Below are positions 43,417 through 56,883 of a stretch of 64,000 nt of DNA, one piece after another. The number at the start of each line of letters is the position of its first letter. Positions within the stretch are counted from its first letter, which is position 1. The notes beneath the pieces were generated by a model. That model saw only the letters and a list, made by a program, of their open reading frames with translations, made no database searches and was not told the origin of the DNA. The translations under genes were made by a program, and so were the position numbers. This DNA is from Batillaria attramentaria (Eukaryota; Mollusca; Gastropoda; Batillariidae). The stretch spans positions 585,001 to 649,000 of the forward strand of contig JACVVK020000344.1 of assembly GCA_018292915.2 (NCBI GenBank). The letters run 5' to 3'.

Positions 43417-43665
43417 AGTAATAATAATAAGAAGAAGAACGAGTGTTATACAGGCACTTTACTCAATTTCTCGACCCAAAGCCCCACCAAATGAACCCAA
43501 CACGCACGCTCAAGTGAATCACACGCGTTCTCTCACAGATAGGACATCAGCACATTACGATCACGTGGTGCGAAGGGTCAGCTCAGCTGCGAAGTTTCGG
43601 AATTTCGATTTTCATTCAGGTTTTTTTATTTTTTTTTATTTTGTGGGCTGAAAATATCCAAAGTA
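43417..43665 (-). mobile_element. Family F retroelement, diverged
   Basis: Minus-strand copy with AGCTGAGCTGACCCTTCGCA, CGTGATCGTAATGTGCTGAT and an (ATT)n end; a T-rich insertion lies near its 5' end. It sits in MRF intron 1. Confidence 0.7.
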
Positions 43666-44027
43666 ATAGGAAGTACATATTACGGCAGGACAGCGGCCGG
43701 GGCTGTGTCAGTGATTCATACCCCTGCTGATTCGAAATGCGGTGGGTCATCACATGAAATGAAGATAAAGGAAATAAAATGAGAGAGTAAAAAGAGATAA
43801 AGTAATTCCAAGTGACGGGGCACCAGCCGGATTTAGTTTAAAACCCAAATTGCAGGACTGACATGTGCCAGCGCACACAACACTGTTCACTTTGCCATTC
43901 AAGCTTCAAGTTTCATGTAGGAAAAAGCTGGCTCCACGCTAACTAAGAACTAATTTTCATGAATGTTTTTTTACTTCTCATATCAATTAACCCTCCCACC
44001 CCTCCCCTCTCTTCCAAGAAGGAGAGA

Positions 44028-44994
<967 letters not shown>

Positions 44995-45748
44995 GGGGGC
45001 AGTCAAAATGGCCGTGGGTGTTTCCGGTGCTACTCATATTCAAATATTATCCACGACGGATGACTGCTCTCATGCAATGTCTGAAATATGAGCATAAGAG
45101 CGTCTTTGCATTGTAGTTTACGGCGTGTAGTCAAAATGACCACAAGTGTTTCCCGTGCTATTCCAGTTCAAAATTTTCAACGACGATCGCTCTCACGCAA
45201 AGTCATTATGTCTGAAATATGAACATGCATAAATAATTGCATTGTAGTAACGAGTTCCTTGTCGACGGTGTGGTTGATACTGAAACGATCCCGTTCTTAG
45301 TTTCACGCCGACCAATCCGCTGGAAGTTGCTACTCACACTGATTTGAAAATGGATGGAGACACTTGGTGCTAGGCTGCTGTGTGGAAACACGCTGTCCTT
45401 GCGGTGTTACTTTTTGGAAACCACTCTGTTTTGGCGGTGCTACTGTTTGGAAACACTCTGTCCTTGCGGTGTTACTTTTTGGAACCACTCTGTTTTGGCG
45501 GTGCTACTGTTTGGAAACACTCTGTCCTTGCGGTGTTACTTTTTGGAAACACTGACTCTGTCCTTGCGGTGTTACTTTTTGGAAACACGCTGTCCTTGCG
45601 GTGTTACTTTTTGGAAACACTCTGTCCTTGCGGTGTTACTTTTTGGAAAACACTCTGTTTTGGCGGTGCTACTGTTCGGAAACTTTAAGTCAGTCATGAG
45701 CTGGAGTTAGCACCAGAAACACTGGCGGCCATTTTGACTATCCCCCAG
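44995..45748. mobile_element. Family D TIR element with internal minisatellite
   Basis: Left end GGGGGCAGTCAAAATGGCCG, then GTGTTTCCGGTGCTACT. Right end in reverse complement: GGGGGATAGTCAAAATGGCC, then AGTGTTTCTGGTGCTAAC. A third, internal version of the terminus is at 45122-45190 (GTGTAGTCAAAATGACCACA). The interior also shares TTAGTTTCACGCCGAC with the 7.4-kb copy. No transposase is present. Confidence 0.65.
45392..45684. repeat. Two-variant 32-bp minisatellite, nine units
   Basis: Units of about 32 bp come in two forms. Form A contains CTGTCCTTGCGGTGTTACTT. Form B contains CTGTTTTGGCGGTGCTACTG. Both end TTTGGAAACACT with 1-4 bp indels. The order is A B A B A A A A B. It is open in all three plus-strand frames, but that follows from the repeat and does not indicate a gene. 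Confidence 0.93.
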
Positions 45749-46061
45749 TGGTGGGTGCTATAATACTTAGCGTAGCATTTCTCCCGAGAGGAGGGCACTG
45801 GCCAAGAGCGAACTCACACAGTTTGCACACACCCTTCCTTATCATAGGGAAATCCTCGTGCAGGGTGCACGTGCGCACCTATCTGCGCGCGCATCTCCTC
45901 CCCTTGTCACCCCTCGTTGCTTCGACGACTCAGTGATCGCCCCTGTTTGCAATTTCACAGTTCACCGGGTCCTCTCAAGTGCCCCGGATGGCAGCATCTG
46001 AGACAGGGTTGTGTATGAAGTTATGATATGAAGGAACACACACACTGGCGCGCGCACTCAC

Positions 46062-46121
<60 letters not shown>

Positions 46122-46683
46122 CTAGATTCAGCAGCTGGGACATAGCACATGTTCAGTTTTCAACTGTGTAATTGTACTGTCAAGATTTAGAAATTGTCCG
46201 TGTGCCTCTCAGATTCAAAAGCGTTCTCGAATCAGTTTCAAGTTCTTTGAGGAATACTAAAGAAAATAATTTATCACTGTCTTTCACATATGAATTGTTT
46301 AAACTTGTTCTGCCAGTAAATCGCTGTGTACCTGTTCACATGTTAACGGCAAACCGCTTACAGAAAAACTGAAAAAAGTAATGAAACTAGAAAAGCGCGA
46401 ACTGATTTTTCATATGAAAGAGCCTGCGTGCCGGGACACGGAGACTGCACCAGTGCCAATACTCAGTATTCGCTAATTTCTTTCTGTTTTTCACCGGTCA
46501 CTGCGTAAACTGCGCGAAACTGTTCTCAGTGTCAGTCTCTCAGTTTACATCAGGGTCGGAAAGCTCGGAAAACTCAGCCTTCCACTGTCCATAGACCCAG
46601 GCCGGCTGTGTTCCTCCAAAACGCACAGTCATGCAATATGAATGTGAGCTTTCTTCCTGTCAGTGGCTATGTGAACTTGATCT
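45749..46683. other. No gene seen; (CA)n tract
   Basis: A (CA)n of about 62 bp at 46057-46118; the remainder is unique-looking. Confidence 0.4.
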
Positions 46684-46961
46684 GGGCCCGTATGTAAAAC
46701 TCGAGGTTAATTTAACCCACGGCTACTTGCCTAACCCAGACTAGTACAAAAGAAACCCTAAAACAAAAGTAAATAAAAAAGGAAGCGAAGAAAGAAAGAC
46801 AAAAATCCTTCTATAACGGCATAGGCACCTTGCTGGGATGGACCCGCTTCTTGATTTAAAAACAAAAAAACAACAGAAAATTTAACCCTAGAGGTAGTTT
46901 AGTTCGATGTTAGACTCTAACCCGGGGCTAAACTCCCTAACCCCGACTTACATGCGGGCCC
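46684..46961 (+). mobile_element. Family C TIR element, copy 5
   Basis: 278 bp; ends GGGCCCGTATGTAAAACTCG and CGACTTACATGCGGGCCC, core CCTTCTATAACGGCATAGGC. Same orientation as copies 1 and 4. Confidence 0.78.
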
Positions 46962-46967
46962 TTTATG

Positions 46968-47145
46968 TCCATCAAATGTGGTCGACCTGGCAGTCTGACT
47001 GGATTGAAAGGTTCATTCGGGTTCATTGATCTGTTTGGGTAGGTATCTTTTCCCCTCACAGCCTGCCGATTTTGGCGGCCGTCTTCAATCACTCTTGTTC
47101 ATGAGTGGGACGTTAAACCCCAACTAACCAACCAACCACTGAGAA
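46968..47145 (+). mobile_element. Family H retroelement 3' end
   Basis: GTCCATCAAATGTGGTCGAC, CCTGGCAGTCTGACTGGATT, GGCGGCCGTCTTCAATCACT, GGGACGTTAAACCCCAACTA followed by AACC repeats. Same block order as at 9.1 kb. Confidence 0.6.
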
Positions 47146-47394
47146 AATGAACTGCCCTTGCCTCTCTTTCCCACCACTGGCTGGGCCTGAACGTACGTAA
47201 CTGGTCGGCCAAAGACAACCAAGCCGTGACAGGGTCAAAGAGAGACAAACTCCCGGTTCATTGCCCAGCAGAATCAAAGCCAACAAACATATAGCAACCG
47301 AATACCCTTACGTCCGTCATGGGGTTGAAAAGCGAAACAGGTCATCACGTGGTCGCTGGCACCTCCAGCAAGAAGGGCAGGCGTGTGACTATTA

Positions 47395-47910
47395 GTACGG
47401 GAGTCAATCAAAATGGCGGGATTTTTATTCCGGTGCCATGAGTCCGTCAGAGTTGAAGCCGGAGCGACGCATGTCGCAACGTGGTCGATGGCAGAAGAAG
47501 GGTTAGATGTCGCATGCATATGACCATCACAGAGGCCAATCTGCTATTTCGATTAAAAACAAACAAACACAGAAAACTTTAATACTCTTGCGTTCGTCAG
47601 AGTGGAAAGCGAAACAGGTTATCACGTGGTCGCCGATGTACGTGATGCATGTGACCATTACGGGGTAGTAAGTCAAAATAGCGGGATTTTTATTCGGATG
47701 CTACACTCCTTCGATTCCATCATGTTGACGACAATTAGTATCAGGTAAAACCACATATGAACACACTGAAATACGACCATGTACCCATCTTCACATTGTA
47801 GTTTGATGTAGGACCCTGTCAACTATGTCACACCGACAAACCAGAATCCAGTGAACAGTAATACTGAGTTTTTTTTTCCATTTTCAAATGGATAGCACCG
47901 GAAAACTCCT
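47395..47910. mobile_element. Family D related fragments
   Basis: Two left-end-like blocks (CAATCAAAATGGCGGGATTT at about 47407 and AAGTCAAAATAGCGGGATTT at about 47669) are followed by CTTCACATTGTAGTTTGATG. A right-end-like GGATAGCACCGGAAAACTCC lies near 47890. GAAACAGGT(C/T)ATCACGTGGTCGC is also duplicated (about 47334 and 47612), so a local duplication is present. Confidence 0.5.
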
Positions 47911-48132
47911 AATTGGATTTCGGGATTTTTTGGGGGGAAAAAAAATTTGAGGGGACGTTTATGAAGCAGAAAACGACTTTTGCTCACCTCCAAAAATTGT
48001 AAAGGCGTGTGGATATTTCAAACATATGGCTTCATCGGAGAAACGTCGTCGTAGAAACTTTTGAAAAGACGTTGCATTACACTACCTTTACAAAAACATG
48101 TATTACTTCTTTTGTTTAGTTTTACACTGACT

Positions 48133-48308
48133 GGGGGAGCCGGGATAGCCGAATGGTAGAGCGTTGGACTCCCAATGCTTGGGTCGTGAGTTCGAATCCC
48201 GGCTGGGGCCAAATATTTGTTCTGGCCTTTTTCTCGTTGCCCCGCCGTCTTTGATATCACCCTGACGTGGTGGAAAAGGACGTTAAACTCCCAAACACCC
48301 ACCCACCC
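48133..48308 (+). mobile_element. SINE-A with 12-bp TSD
   Basis: Full-length 176-bp copy between TTTACACTGACT at 48121-48132 and 48309-48320. It contains a CCGCCG expansion in the middle (GCCCCGCCGTCTTTG). It is inserted at the start of the first unit of a tandem duplication. Confidence 0.95.
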
Positions 48309-48710
48309 TTTACACTGACTAATGAGCATAAATGACATTAACTGAAACAATACAGACTCGGGCATGCATTCAATCACATGCTTACATTTTTAATACAAAC
48401 TATAATCCCAGGGACAATGCGACTGTAAACATAGGTCTTACACACGAACACATACGACACAATAATAATGAATTCAGTTACAAACATACAAACATTCAAA
48501 CATTAACGAATTTTTAATTTTTACACTAATGAACTGACATAAATGGCATTAATACAATACAGACTCGGGCATGCATTCAATCACATGCTTACTTATTTTA
48601 AAAACTATAATCCCAGGGACAATGCGACTGTAAACATAGGTCTTACACATGAACACATACGACACAATAATGATAAATTCAGTTACCTACTTACAAACAT
48701 TTACCTTATG
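48309..48710. repeat. Tandem duplication of about 200 bp
   Basis: Two units (about 48309-48517 and 48518-48710) share ACAGACTCGGGCATGCATTC, ATAATCCCAGGGACAATGCG and CATAGGTCTTACACA(C/T)GAAC, with small indels. Only the first unit carries the SINE-A insertion, so the insertion postdates the duplication. Confidence 0.9.
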
Positions 48711-49060
48711 TACTCTGTTCCCAGGGATTTGTACTGATAGCACCCCGCTGTCTTGTCTTACCCCCGTGATGCATGTGCCGGTATGACCATGGCCTCATGG
48801 TCCGTCTGTTCTCTGGAACAATCCCACTATCACCACACAGCTTTGTTTGCTTCTTGTTCTGGGGTTCCCACGCGTAGTGGCAAGCTTGTGTTTCGTCCCA
48901 TGGCTGAGTGGCAGGAATATGCTACGCTAGTTTGCACACGTCAAAGAACAGTGTTGTTCCCTCTTCATGGCCGGTTGGGAGCTTCTGAAAGCATTCAAAG
49001 TCCTTTTTCGGTTGACACATAGTGGCTCAGCTCGTCAAACGGGCAGGGTTTTTTTTTAAA

Positions 49061-49198
49061 TTTTCAGTGAAAACGTTTTCTGTACGATAAAAATTATCCA
49101 CATACTCAGTCACACACAGAACTCAGAAAAAGCGGTTTCTAGTAAAAGCGTTCTCTGTACGATAAAAATTATCCACGTACTAGAGTGGGTTTCCAGTA

Positions 49199-49237
<39 letters not shown>

Positions 49238-49434
49238 AAACCCTTTTCTCGCGCTATAAAAATTATCCACGAACAACAACAAAAATTATCCACGTACATA
49301 CATACACACAGAGCTCAACACTTGAAAATTGCCCACATACTCAGTCACACACAGAACTCAGAAGAAGCGGTTTCAAGTAAAAGCGTTCTCTGTGCGATAA
49401 AAATTATCCACGTACTAGAGTGGGTTTCCAGTAA

Positions 49435-49467
<33 letters not shown>

Positions 49468-49560
49468 AAACCCTTTTCTCGCGCTATAAAAATTATCCAC
49501 GTACATACATACACACAGAGCACAACGCTTGAACTGAGCGGTTCTCCAGTGATAACGTTT
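49061..49560. repeat. Higher-order duplication with ATTATCCACGTAC motif
   Basis: A block of about 240 bp is present twice (starting near 49090 and 49331). It consists of CATACTCAGTCACACACAGA, AAGCGTTCTCTGT(A/G)CGATAA, TACTAGAGTGGGTTTCCAGT, (CAA)n and CCCTTTTCTCGCGCTATAAA. Within it AAAATTATCCAC occurs seven times, so the block itself grew by internal duplication. Confidence 0.9.
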
Positions 49561-50945
49561 CCTGTAAGATCAAAATTATTTCTGCACAACCTCTCAGTTC
49601 AAGTCTTTACACACCGGACTGTTCAATATTCATCTTTTAGAAGAATAGTCGGTTTTGTGAGGAGGGTTATCTGGGGTAGTCGTCTGCTCAGACGTCCAGC
49701 TTCATATTACGTCTTGTACAGATCGCAAATTCCTTTACTTTCTAGCAGGTTTTGGGAGCAATACGCCGAACTGGAATTATTCCTTTGGAGAATATTTCCA
49801 GACTTGCATACTGCTGGCGCTTTTGTTAAGAAATAAAAAATGTCTTTCTTTTTTCATTTTTATTTGTACGGTCAGTTTGTGGATCATGTGCTAGGCATGA
49901 CTTCAAGAAACGACAATGCTATGAAATCACTGTGAACGTGAACAGATATCAATTGAATAAATGAATAAATAAATAAAGTATATAAACAAACACAAATAAA
50001 TAAATAAATACACATAAATAAATAAATAAATAAATAAATAACATTTTTTGTGCCCAGAATATAGCTGTCACACGTCTTATCCATGAAGACAAAACACAAG
50101 TTATCTCCAGTCAAGTTTTTCCCCCTGGACTTTTGACCAAAAAAAAAAAAAAAATCCTGACAACACGGAGCTAAATGGTCTTACTATGTTACTTTCGCTA
50201 CGTTGACACTGAATACGCCAATGGTGACCTCATACAAGCAAACTCAAAAGTCGAGAGCCTCGAGAAATACTGCAGGGACGTTCTTGCTCTCGCCCTATGT
50301 ATGGAACCAGCAAAACCTTCAAACTGCACCAAACCTTTTCCACCGTTGTTCTTCCCCCCCCCCCCTCCCCCTAGCACTGAGTGTCAGTGTGTGTACTCTG
50401 ACAAAGTCAAACAACGGTTGTTAACAACGCCGTTTTAAAATCTTTTGCCCGAATCGCCTCAGACAGGAACATTTAAGATAAAACGCTCTCGTATTTTCAG
50501 CAAAGTATGAAAATTTACGCACTCCCTGAGATTTTTGCCTGGCTGTGCCACATAGCTAAGCCCTAGGGCCCGGAGAGGGGGGGGGGGAACTAGTGAGACC
50601 GTTAGAGGGGATGTGGAGGCCGTTACAGAAGACGTTGTGGAGGCGAAAGGGGCAGAGGAATGCCAGCCCACAACTCATTTTTCCCACACGACACAATCGC
50701 CGCTCTCATCTCCCCCGGCCTTCCTCCCCGCAAATTGTCTCAATGGCGCGGAGGCAATTGTTTTCAATTGAGCGTGACTTCTGGGTTCACCTTCCCTCTG
50801 CCCCCAGTCATCGGTGCTCACGCCTTTTATTCCCAGTTACCAGTCCCAGTCTGTTCCCCCCTCACCCGCCCTCCCCCACCCTCCCCACACAACGACCCCT
50901 TCCACGTCTGTCCCGTGAAAACAGAAACAGTAGCGAAGCTGGAAT
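49561..50945. other. No gene recognised
   Basis: (AAAT)n at 49960-50041, poly-A 50138-50154, C/G homopolymers near 50357 and 50577. Frames of 70-150 codons (for example 50593-51036) are low-complexity Pro/Ser-rich and not recognisable. Confidence 0.45.
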
Positions 50946-50954
50946 AATGTTTAA

Positions 50955-51055
50955 TTGCTACGTTATTGTACTTATGTATTGTCTCCATTGGGAAATTCAG
51001 ATTGTTTCCTTTGAGAGAAGTGCGGCGATGCGGTAGAGCGCCACGCAATCTACCT
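50955..51055 (-). mobile_element. Family G retroelement 3' end
   Basis: TTGTCTCCATTGGGAAATTC, GATTGTTTCCTTTGAGAGAA and GTGCGGCGATGCGGTAGAGC align with the element at 56.02 kb and, inverted, at 30.42 kb. Confidence 0.45.
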
Positions 51056-51462
51056 AACGTATTCTGACTGTATTTAATGAACATTTGAAGTCCTCTTTGT
51101 GTGGCGCCGAGTGCATTATGTGTCAACAAAAGAAAAAGAAACGAAACGAACAGAAAAATTTATTCTATTGTTCGAATTATTTAATTAAAAAACAAACAAA
51201 CATGCAATTAGTAAACCTTTTTTGCACGACGGAGAGGACACTGAAACATCAACAGAAACACAATATTCTTTTTTGCTGTTTTATTGATTTAAAAAAAAAA
51301 TGCAGTCATGTTCGTAACGGGTATTTTTCGCACAATGAAGCTTTCTGAAGTCAAGTGCACCACTGTCTCCCAGGGCAACAGACAGCCGACTCATTCACAC
51401 TATTGATGACACAGAGGTGTCGTAGGCTGTCATCTTGAGAACTTCGACTTTCTTTGATATCT
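51056..51462. other. No gene recognised
   Basis: AT-rich unique-looking intronic sequence. Confidence 0.4.
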
Positions 51463-51711
51463 CAATAATAATAATAATAATAATAATTGTGAGTGTGTGG
51501 GCGCTTTACGTATACCCAATTCGTTGAATTGGCTCAACGCGTCACGAGTTGAACCCAACACGCACGCTGACGTGAATCACACGCATTCTTTCACACACTG
51601 GACATGTACACATTACAATCACGTGGTGCGAAGGGTCAGCTCAGCTAGTTTAGTTTCGGAATTTAGAATTGCATTCATTTTCAAAGTTTGTGGGCTGAAC
51701 ATTTCCAAAAC
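51463..51711 (-). mobile_element. Family F retroelement
   Basis: Minus-strand copy: body AGCTGAGCTGACCCTTCGCA and GTGATTCACGTCAGCGTGCG, 3' end GCGCCCACACACTCACAATT then (ATT)n. Its boundary at GGAAATGTTCAGCCCAC matches the 35.2-kb copy. Confidence 0.75.
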
Positions 51712-52631
51712 ATACATGTTTATGGCAGTGAATGGACGTTTTTCCTGCTAGGTATAAATGGAATCAAAAACTTACTTTGTCTTGGGCCTCACAGAATAAG
51801 AACAGAGCACTACTACAGAGGTCTTCTGAGGAAGTCCATTGAAACTCAGTCTCGCCTCTGTTTCCATGTTTCTTTATACTGTATGGCCAGCACGGCGTAT
51901 AGTTTTCAGAACGCTTCATTTTCCTCAGTGTTGTTGCTTGGGTTTCCGCCATATTAGCCGGAGAGAGAGTTCTAGATTTTCAGGTACTCTGTCAAACTCC
52001 CGTCAAAACATTTCTCAGTTCCAGTCTCGCCCCGTAAAACTCAGACCCGCTGTTTTCTTTCTCGCCATAAAGACGTCTGTTCATAAACTGGCACTATCGC
52101 TTGTGGGTTCTCCTTTCGCCAGCTTTCTTAGTGTTTTCACCATCGAAAGGGATATTTGGAATGGGTGTACACTGAATACTGGTTAGATTAAGAGAAAGTG
52201 CGGTCAGTTTGGAGTTAGGTTTGTGATTTAAACGTTTTGACTATTGTTTAAAATACTTGTGTTTGTTTGTTTTGTTTCTTTGCCTTATGCGAATTACCTT
52301 CGTGCAAGAAACAATGACATGCCATCAAACCGTTTCAAAAAACAAAATCTTAGCATTGAAGCATCGCTCTCTTGAACTTTGCGAGATTACTTTTCCACCC
52401 ATAATTTGTTTTATGAAAGAATAATCGATGCTAGTGGCTTTGCTATTTTCCCATCGAAATTTCTGTTTTCGTTCGTACAGAGAACAGACACGTGTGGGAA
52501 TTCTTTGATTTTTTTTTCTCTTTGATTTGTATTTCTACTCGCACATTTTTTGTAACCATGTCTGGCACTGCAAGCCGACACCACATTTTGACTTGCTTTG
52601 ACTTCCTCTTCTTCGTCGTGCTCTTTCCTAC
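51712..52631. other. No gene recognised
   Basis: Unique-looking intronic sequence; frames up to 119 codons overlap SINE sequence and carry no domain. Confidence 0.4.
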
Positions 52632-52803
52632 GGGGAGCCGGGATAGCCAAATGGAAGAGCGTTGGTCTTTCAATGTCCGAGTCGTGAGTTCGAATCCCAG
52701 CTGCGGCCAAACATGAAATTTGTGCTGGCCTTTTTCTCGTTGCCCCGTCTTTGATATCACCCAAACGTGGTGGAAAAGGACGTTGAACTCCCAGACACCC
52801 ACC
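52632..52803 (+). mobile_element. SINE-A, full length
   Basis: GGGGAGCCGGGATAGCCAAA head, GAGTTCGAATCCCAG B box, middle and ACACCCACCG end. No clear target-site duplication. Confidence 0.88.
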
Positions 52804-52845
52804 GACTTTTCTGCTGCGGCTGCTTCTTCGTCCCCTTGTGTAGCC

Positions 52846-52983
52846 TTCTAATGCTCGGGTCGTGAGTTCGTATCCCGGCTGGGGACAAATATGTGCGCTG
52901 GCTTTTTCATCGTTGCCCTGTCTTTGATATCACCCGTATGTGGTGGAAAATGACGTTAAACCCCCAAACACCCACCCACCCCA
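52846..52983 (+). mobile_element. SINE-A, 5'-truncated, with 13-bp TSD
   Basis: Begins within the tRNA head at TTCTAATGCTCGGGTCG, so it lacks the A box, but is bounded by CCCTTGTGTAGCC at 52833-52845 and 52984-52996. Truncation with an intact duplication means the copy was truncated during insertion, not by later deletion. Confidence 0.92.
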
Positions 52984-52990
52984 CCCTTGT

Positions 52991-53182
52991 GTAGCCGGAA
53001 TAGATGCCGCGCTGGACTTCAACTGATGCTCGGGTCACTTGTAGTCGCGATCGTCCCGACTCCCGCCTGGAAGCCAAAATATTTATGCTGGCGTTTTCTG
53101 CATTGCCCCGTCTTTGACATTACCCCTACGGTATGGAAAAAGACGTTGATCCCACTGAGAACCAATCCACCAACCAACCGAC
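52991..53182 (+). mobile_element. SINE-A relative, diverged
   Basis: GTAGCCGGAATAGATGCC head, TGATGCTCGGGTCA, middle TTGCCCCGTCTTTGACATTA and tail AAAAAGACGTTGATCCC. This is an older copy into whose 5' flank the truncated young copy inserted. Confidence 0.65.
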
Positions 53183-53497
53183 TCCTTCATGTCGCCCGTC
53201 TCTGTAAGTTTGTTTGTCACTGACATATTTCAGAGTCAACAAAGTCAAAAAGATTTCAAGTTATTCCTTTCTCCCGGGCCTGTCAGGGTGTGGAGGAATG
53301 GACAAAGATAAAAGGACATGATATGCGCAAATAGTACAACAACGACATTAAACAAAAATATACGATGCGCGCAAACTGCTGAACAGAAAAGAAAAAAAAA
53401 ATTCATGTACATTGGCAGCAGCAAAACGAGCTTTTATGAAACAAAATGCACTCGCACGGAGGACATTCCCGAGTGTGGAAAACTGTACAGCGTAATG

Positions 53498-55059
<1,562 letters not shown>

Positions 55060-55123
<64 letters not shown>

Positions 55124-55260
55124 CACACACACACACACAACTACCTTCTCCACCTCCTTTTCTTAAAAATATTTTTTGAGATCTGTGAAGAACTGAAAGT
55201 GTTTTGGGGAAAAGATGTTTTTCCTAGGCAACCTCCCCCCCCCCCCCCCCCCTCGTACTA
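55060..55260. repeat. C-rich and (CA)n tracts
   Basis: C-rich at 55064-55081, (CA)n at 55086-55139 and a C homopolymer at 55236-55252. Confidence 0.85.
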
Positions 55261-55754
55261 ATACAACCCACCGACCCCGTTTCCCACCCCCTCTCCCCCA
55301 CCCCCGCTCCTCTTCTCCGCCCCGGTCCTCAGCATTTCAAAGATTTTTGAGTGCTATATAAATGAAGACGTTTGGACGCTGGGAGAGGGCCCCTTTATTG
55401 CGGCGTGTGTAATAGAGCGTGACGCGGCCACTTGGTAAAGTCGTCAGAAGCAAGCCGCTGGCGACGGGGTGTCGGTGCATGTCTCCAGCACCCTGCACGT
55501 GAAGCACGGCGCCCGTCATGGGATACTGTCAGGGGATATATATGACGTTCATGACGTCGTTGGGTTCCGGTCTCGCCTTGGGATTTTTTTTTTTTTTTTT
55601 TTTGGGGGGGGGGGGGGTTTTGCCGCGATTTGCACAGAATTGGAAGGGTTTTTTGTGTGTGTGAAAATATATTTCTCTAGACAACATTTGTTTCTTTTCA
55701 GTTCTTTTGTTTTCGTTGCTAGTCTTTCTTTCTTTTTTTCATGGGAGTCAAAGA
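55261..55754. other. No gene seen; poly-T/poly-G tract
   Basis: T homopolymer followed by G homopolymer at 55585-55617. The frame crossing it is an artefact. Confidence 0.5.
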
Positions 55755-55880
55755 AGAATGTAGTCAGAATCAGAATCAGAATCGTTAATTGATAGGCCTT
55801 AGGCCCATTCAAAGTTGGGATTGACATCCAGACATTCGTATACACATCAATACTGATACATGAAATAACCAAAGTGCAAA
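55755..55880 (-). mobile_element. Retroelement 3' end with (GATTCT)n tail
   Basis: The minus strand ends GGGCCTAAGGCCTATCAATT, AACGATTCTGATTCTGATTC. A tandem hexamer at the end of a short non-coding body is a typical LINE/SINE terminus. Confidence 0.4.
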
Positions 55881-56014
55881 ATAAAGTATATCAACTCAGC
55901 TGAGCAACTGTTGTCTTTTTCTTAACGCTAGAAAAATATATAGTGCCAGGTTCTTAACTGTATAATAGTTGCTTGAGGCCATTAGCGGTGGAGGAGATTT
56001 TTTTTTAAAAACTA

Positions 56015-56105
56015 CTTTATTGTCCTTTTCGGGAAATTCAGGTTGCTTCCCCCAGGGAAAGTGCGTCGCTGCGGTGCAGTCCCACCCATCCAACCTAAAG
56101 TGCTT
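56015..56105 (-). mobile_element. Family G retroelement 3' end
   Basis: CTTTATTGTCCTTTTCGGGA, AATTCAGGTTGCTTCCCCCA, GTGCGTCGCTGCGGTGCAGT; on the minus strand it ends in an AATAAAG signal. Confidence 0.5.
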
Positions 56106-56810
56106 TTGATTTTTTTTTTCAAACGTAATCAAAGAGCCTGCGCAGAGGTGAAGAGACATCTTTAATTTTTCATTACGGATTTTAGTTCGGCGCGCACACC
56201 AAAGCTATACAGACATCTCAAAGCTTTACAAGACATGACACGTTCAACGGCTTACACACCACGCGCACCCTTTCATGTGCAGTACAAGGCGAACCGAGCA
56301 ATTACGCACATTCAAAAGCAATCTACAGAAATAGTTTCTGACGCGATGCGTACCTAGAGCTACATATCACTCACCAACACTGCGGACGAGTCTCGTGTAA
56401 TCTAAGGGGTATGAATGGCGCTACAAAGTAAGTGACAGTGAAAGGGAGAAGTGTAAGAGTCATTAAACAGGAAACAAATCAAGTGGCGAAACGGCGACAC
56501 AGGGTGCGAATGATAGAGCGAGAGATTTTTTTTTTCTTCGGGAAGCATGTTATTTCTTGGGGCTAGACCAGCTTTTTCAGAGCGGTCCTGCGTGGATTTT
56601 GTTCAGGTTCATAAGGATGGGTAAACTACACACACCGAGTTTCGCCTGTTCTGCTTTTTAAAGGTCCAGTCCATAAAAAAAAAATTAAAATATGATTATG
56701 CAGCTCTAATTCAGAAACCTAACCAGCAAAGCTGTTCCTTCGTAGCACTTGAGTGTAGTATTAATGAGAGAATGCGAGGGATTCACGTAAGCGTGCGTGT
56801 TTGTTTCAGT
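56106..56810. other. No gene recognised
   Basis: Unique-looking intronic sequence. Confidence 0.4.
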
Positions 56811-56883
56811 TTTCAGTGCTTTGAGCTTACTAACTTGGATAAAGCGCCTACATTAGTGCAATTATTATTATTATTATTATTAT
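56811..56883 (+). mobile_element. Family F 3' end, opposite orientation
   Basis: CAGTGCTTTGAGCTTACTAA, CTTGGATAAAGCGCCTACAT and (ATT)n, the only plus-strand copy of this family here, 5'-truncated. Confidence 0.6.

Noticed and set aside
45354..45710. 118-codon frame in a repeated region
   Set aside because: Open in all three frames of one strand because the 32-bp unit lacks stops; it is a minisatellite.
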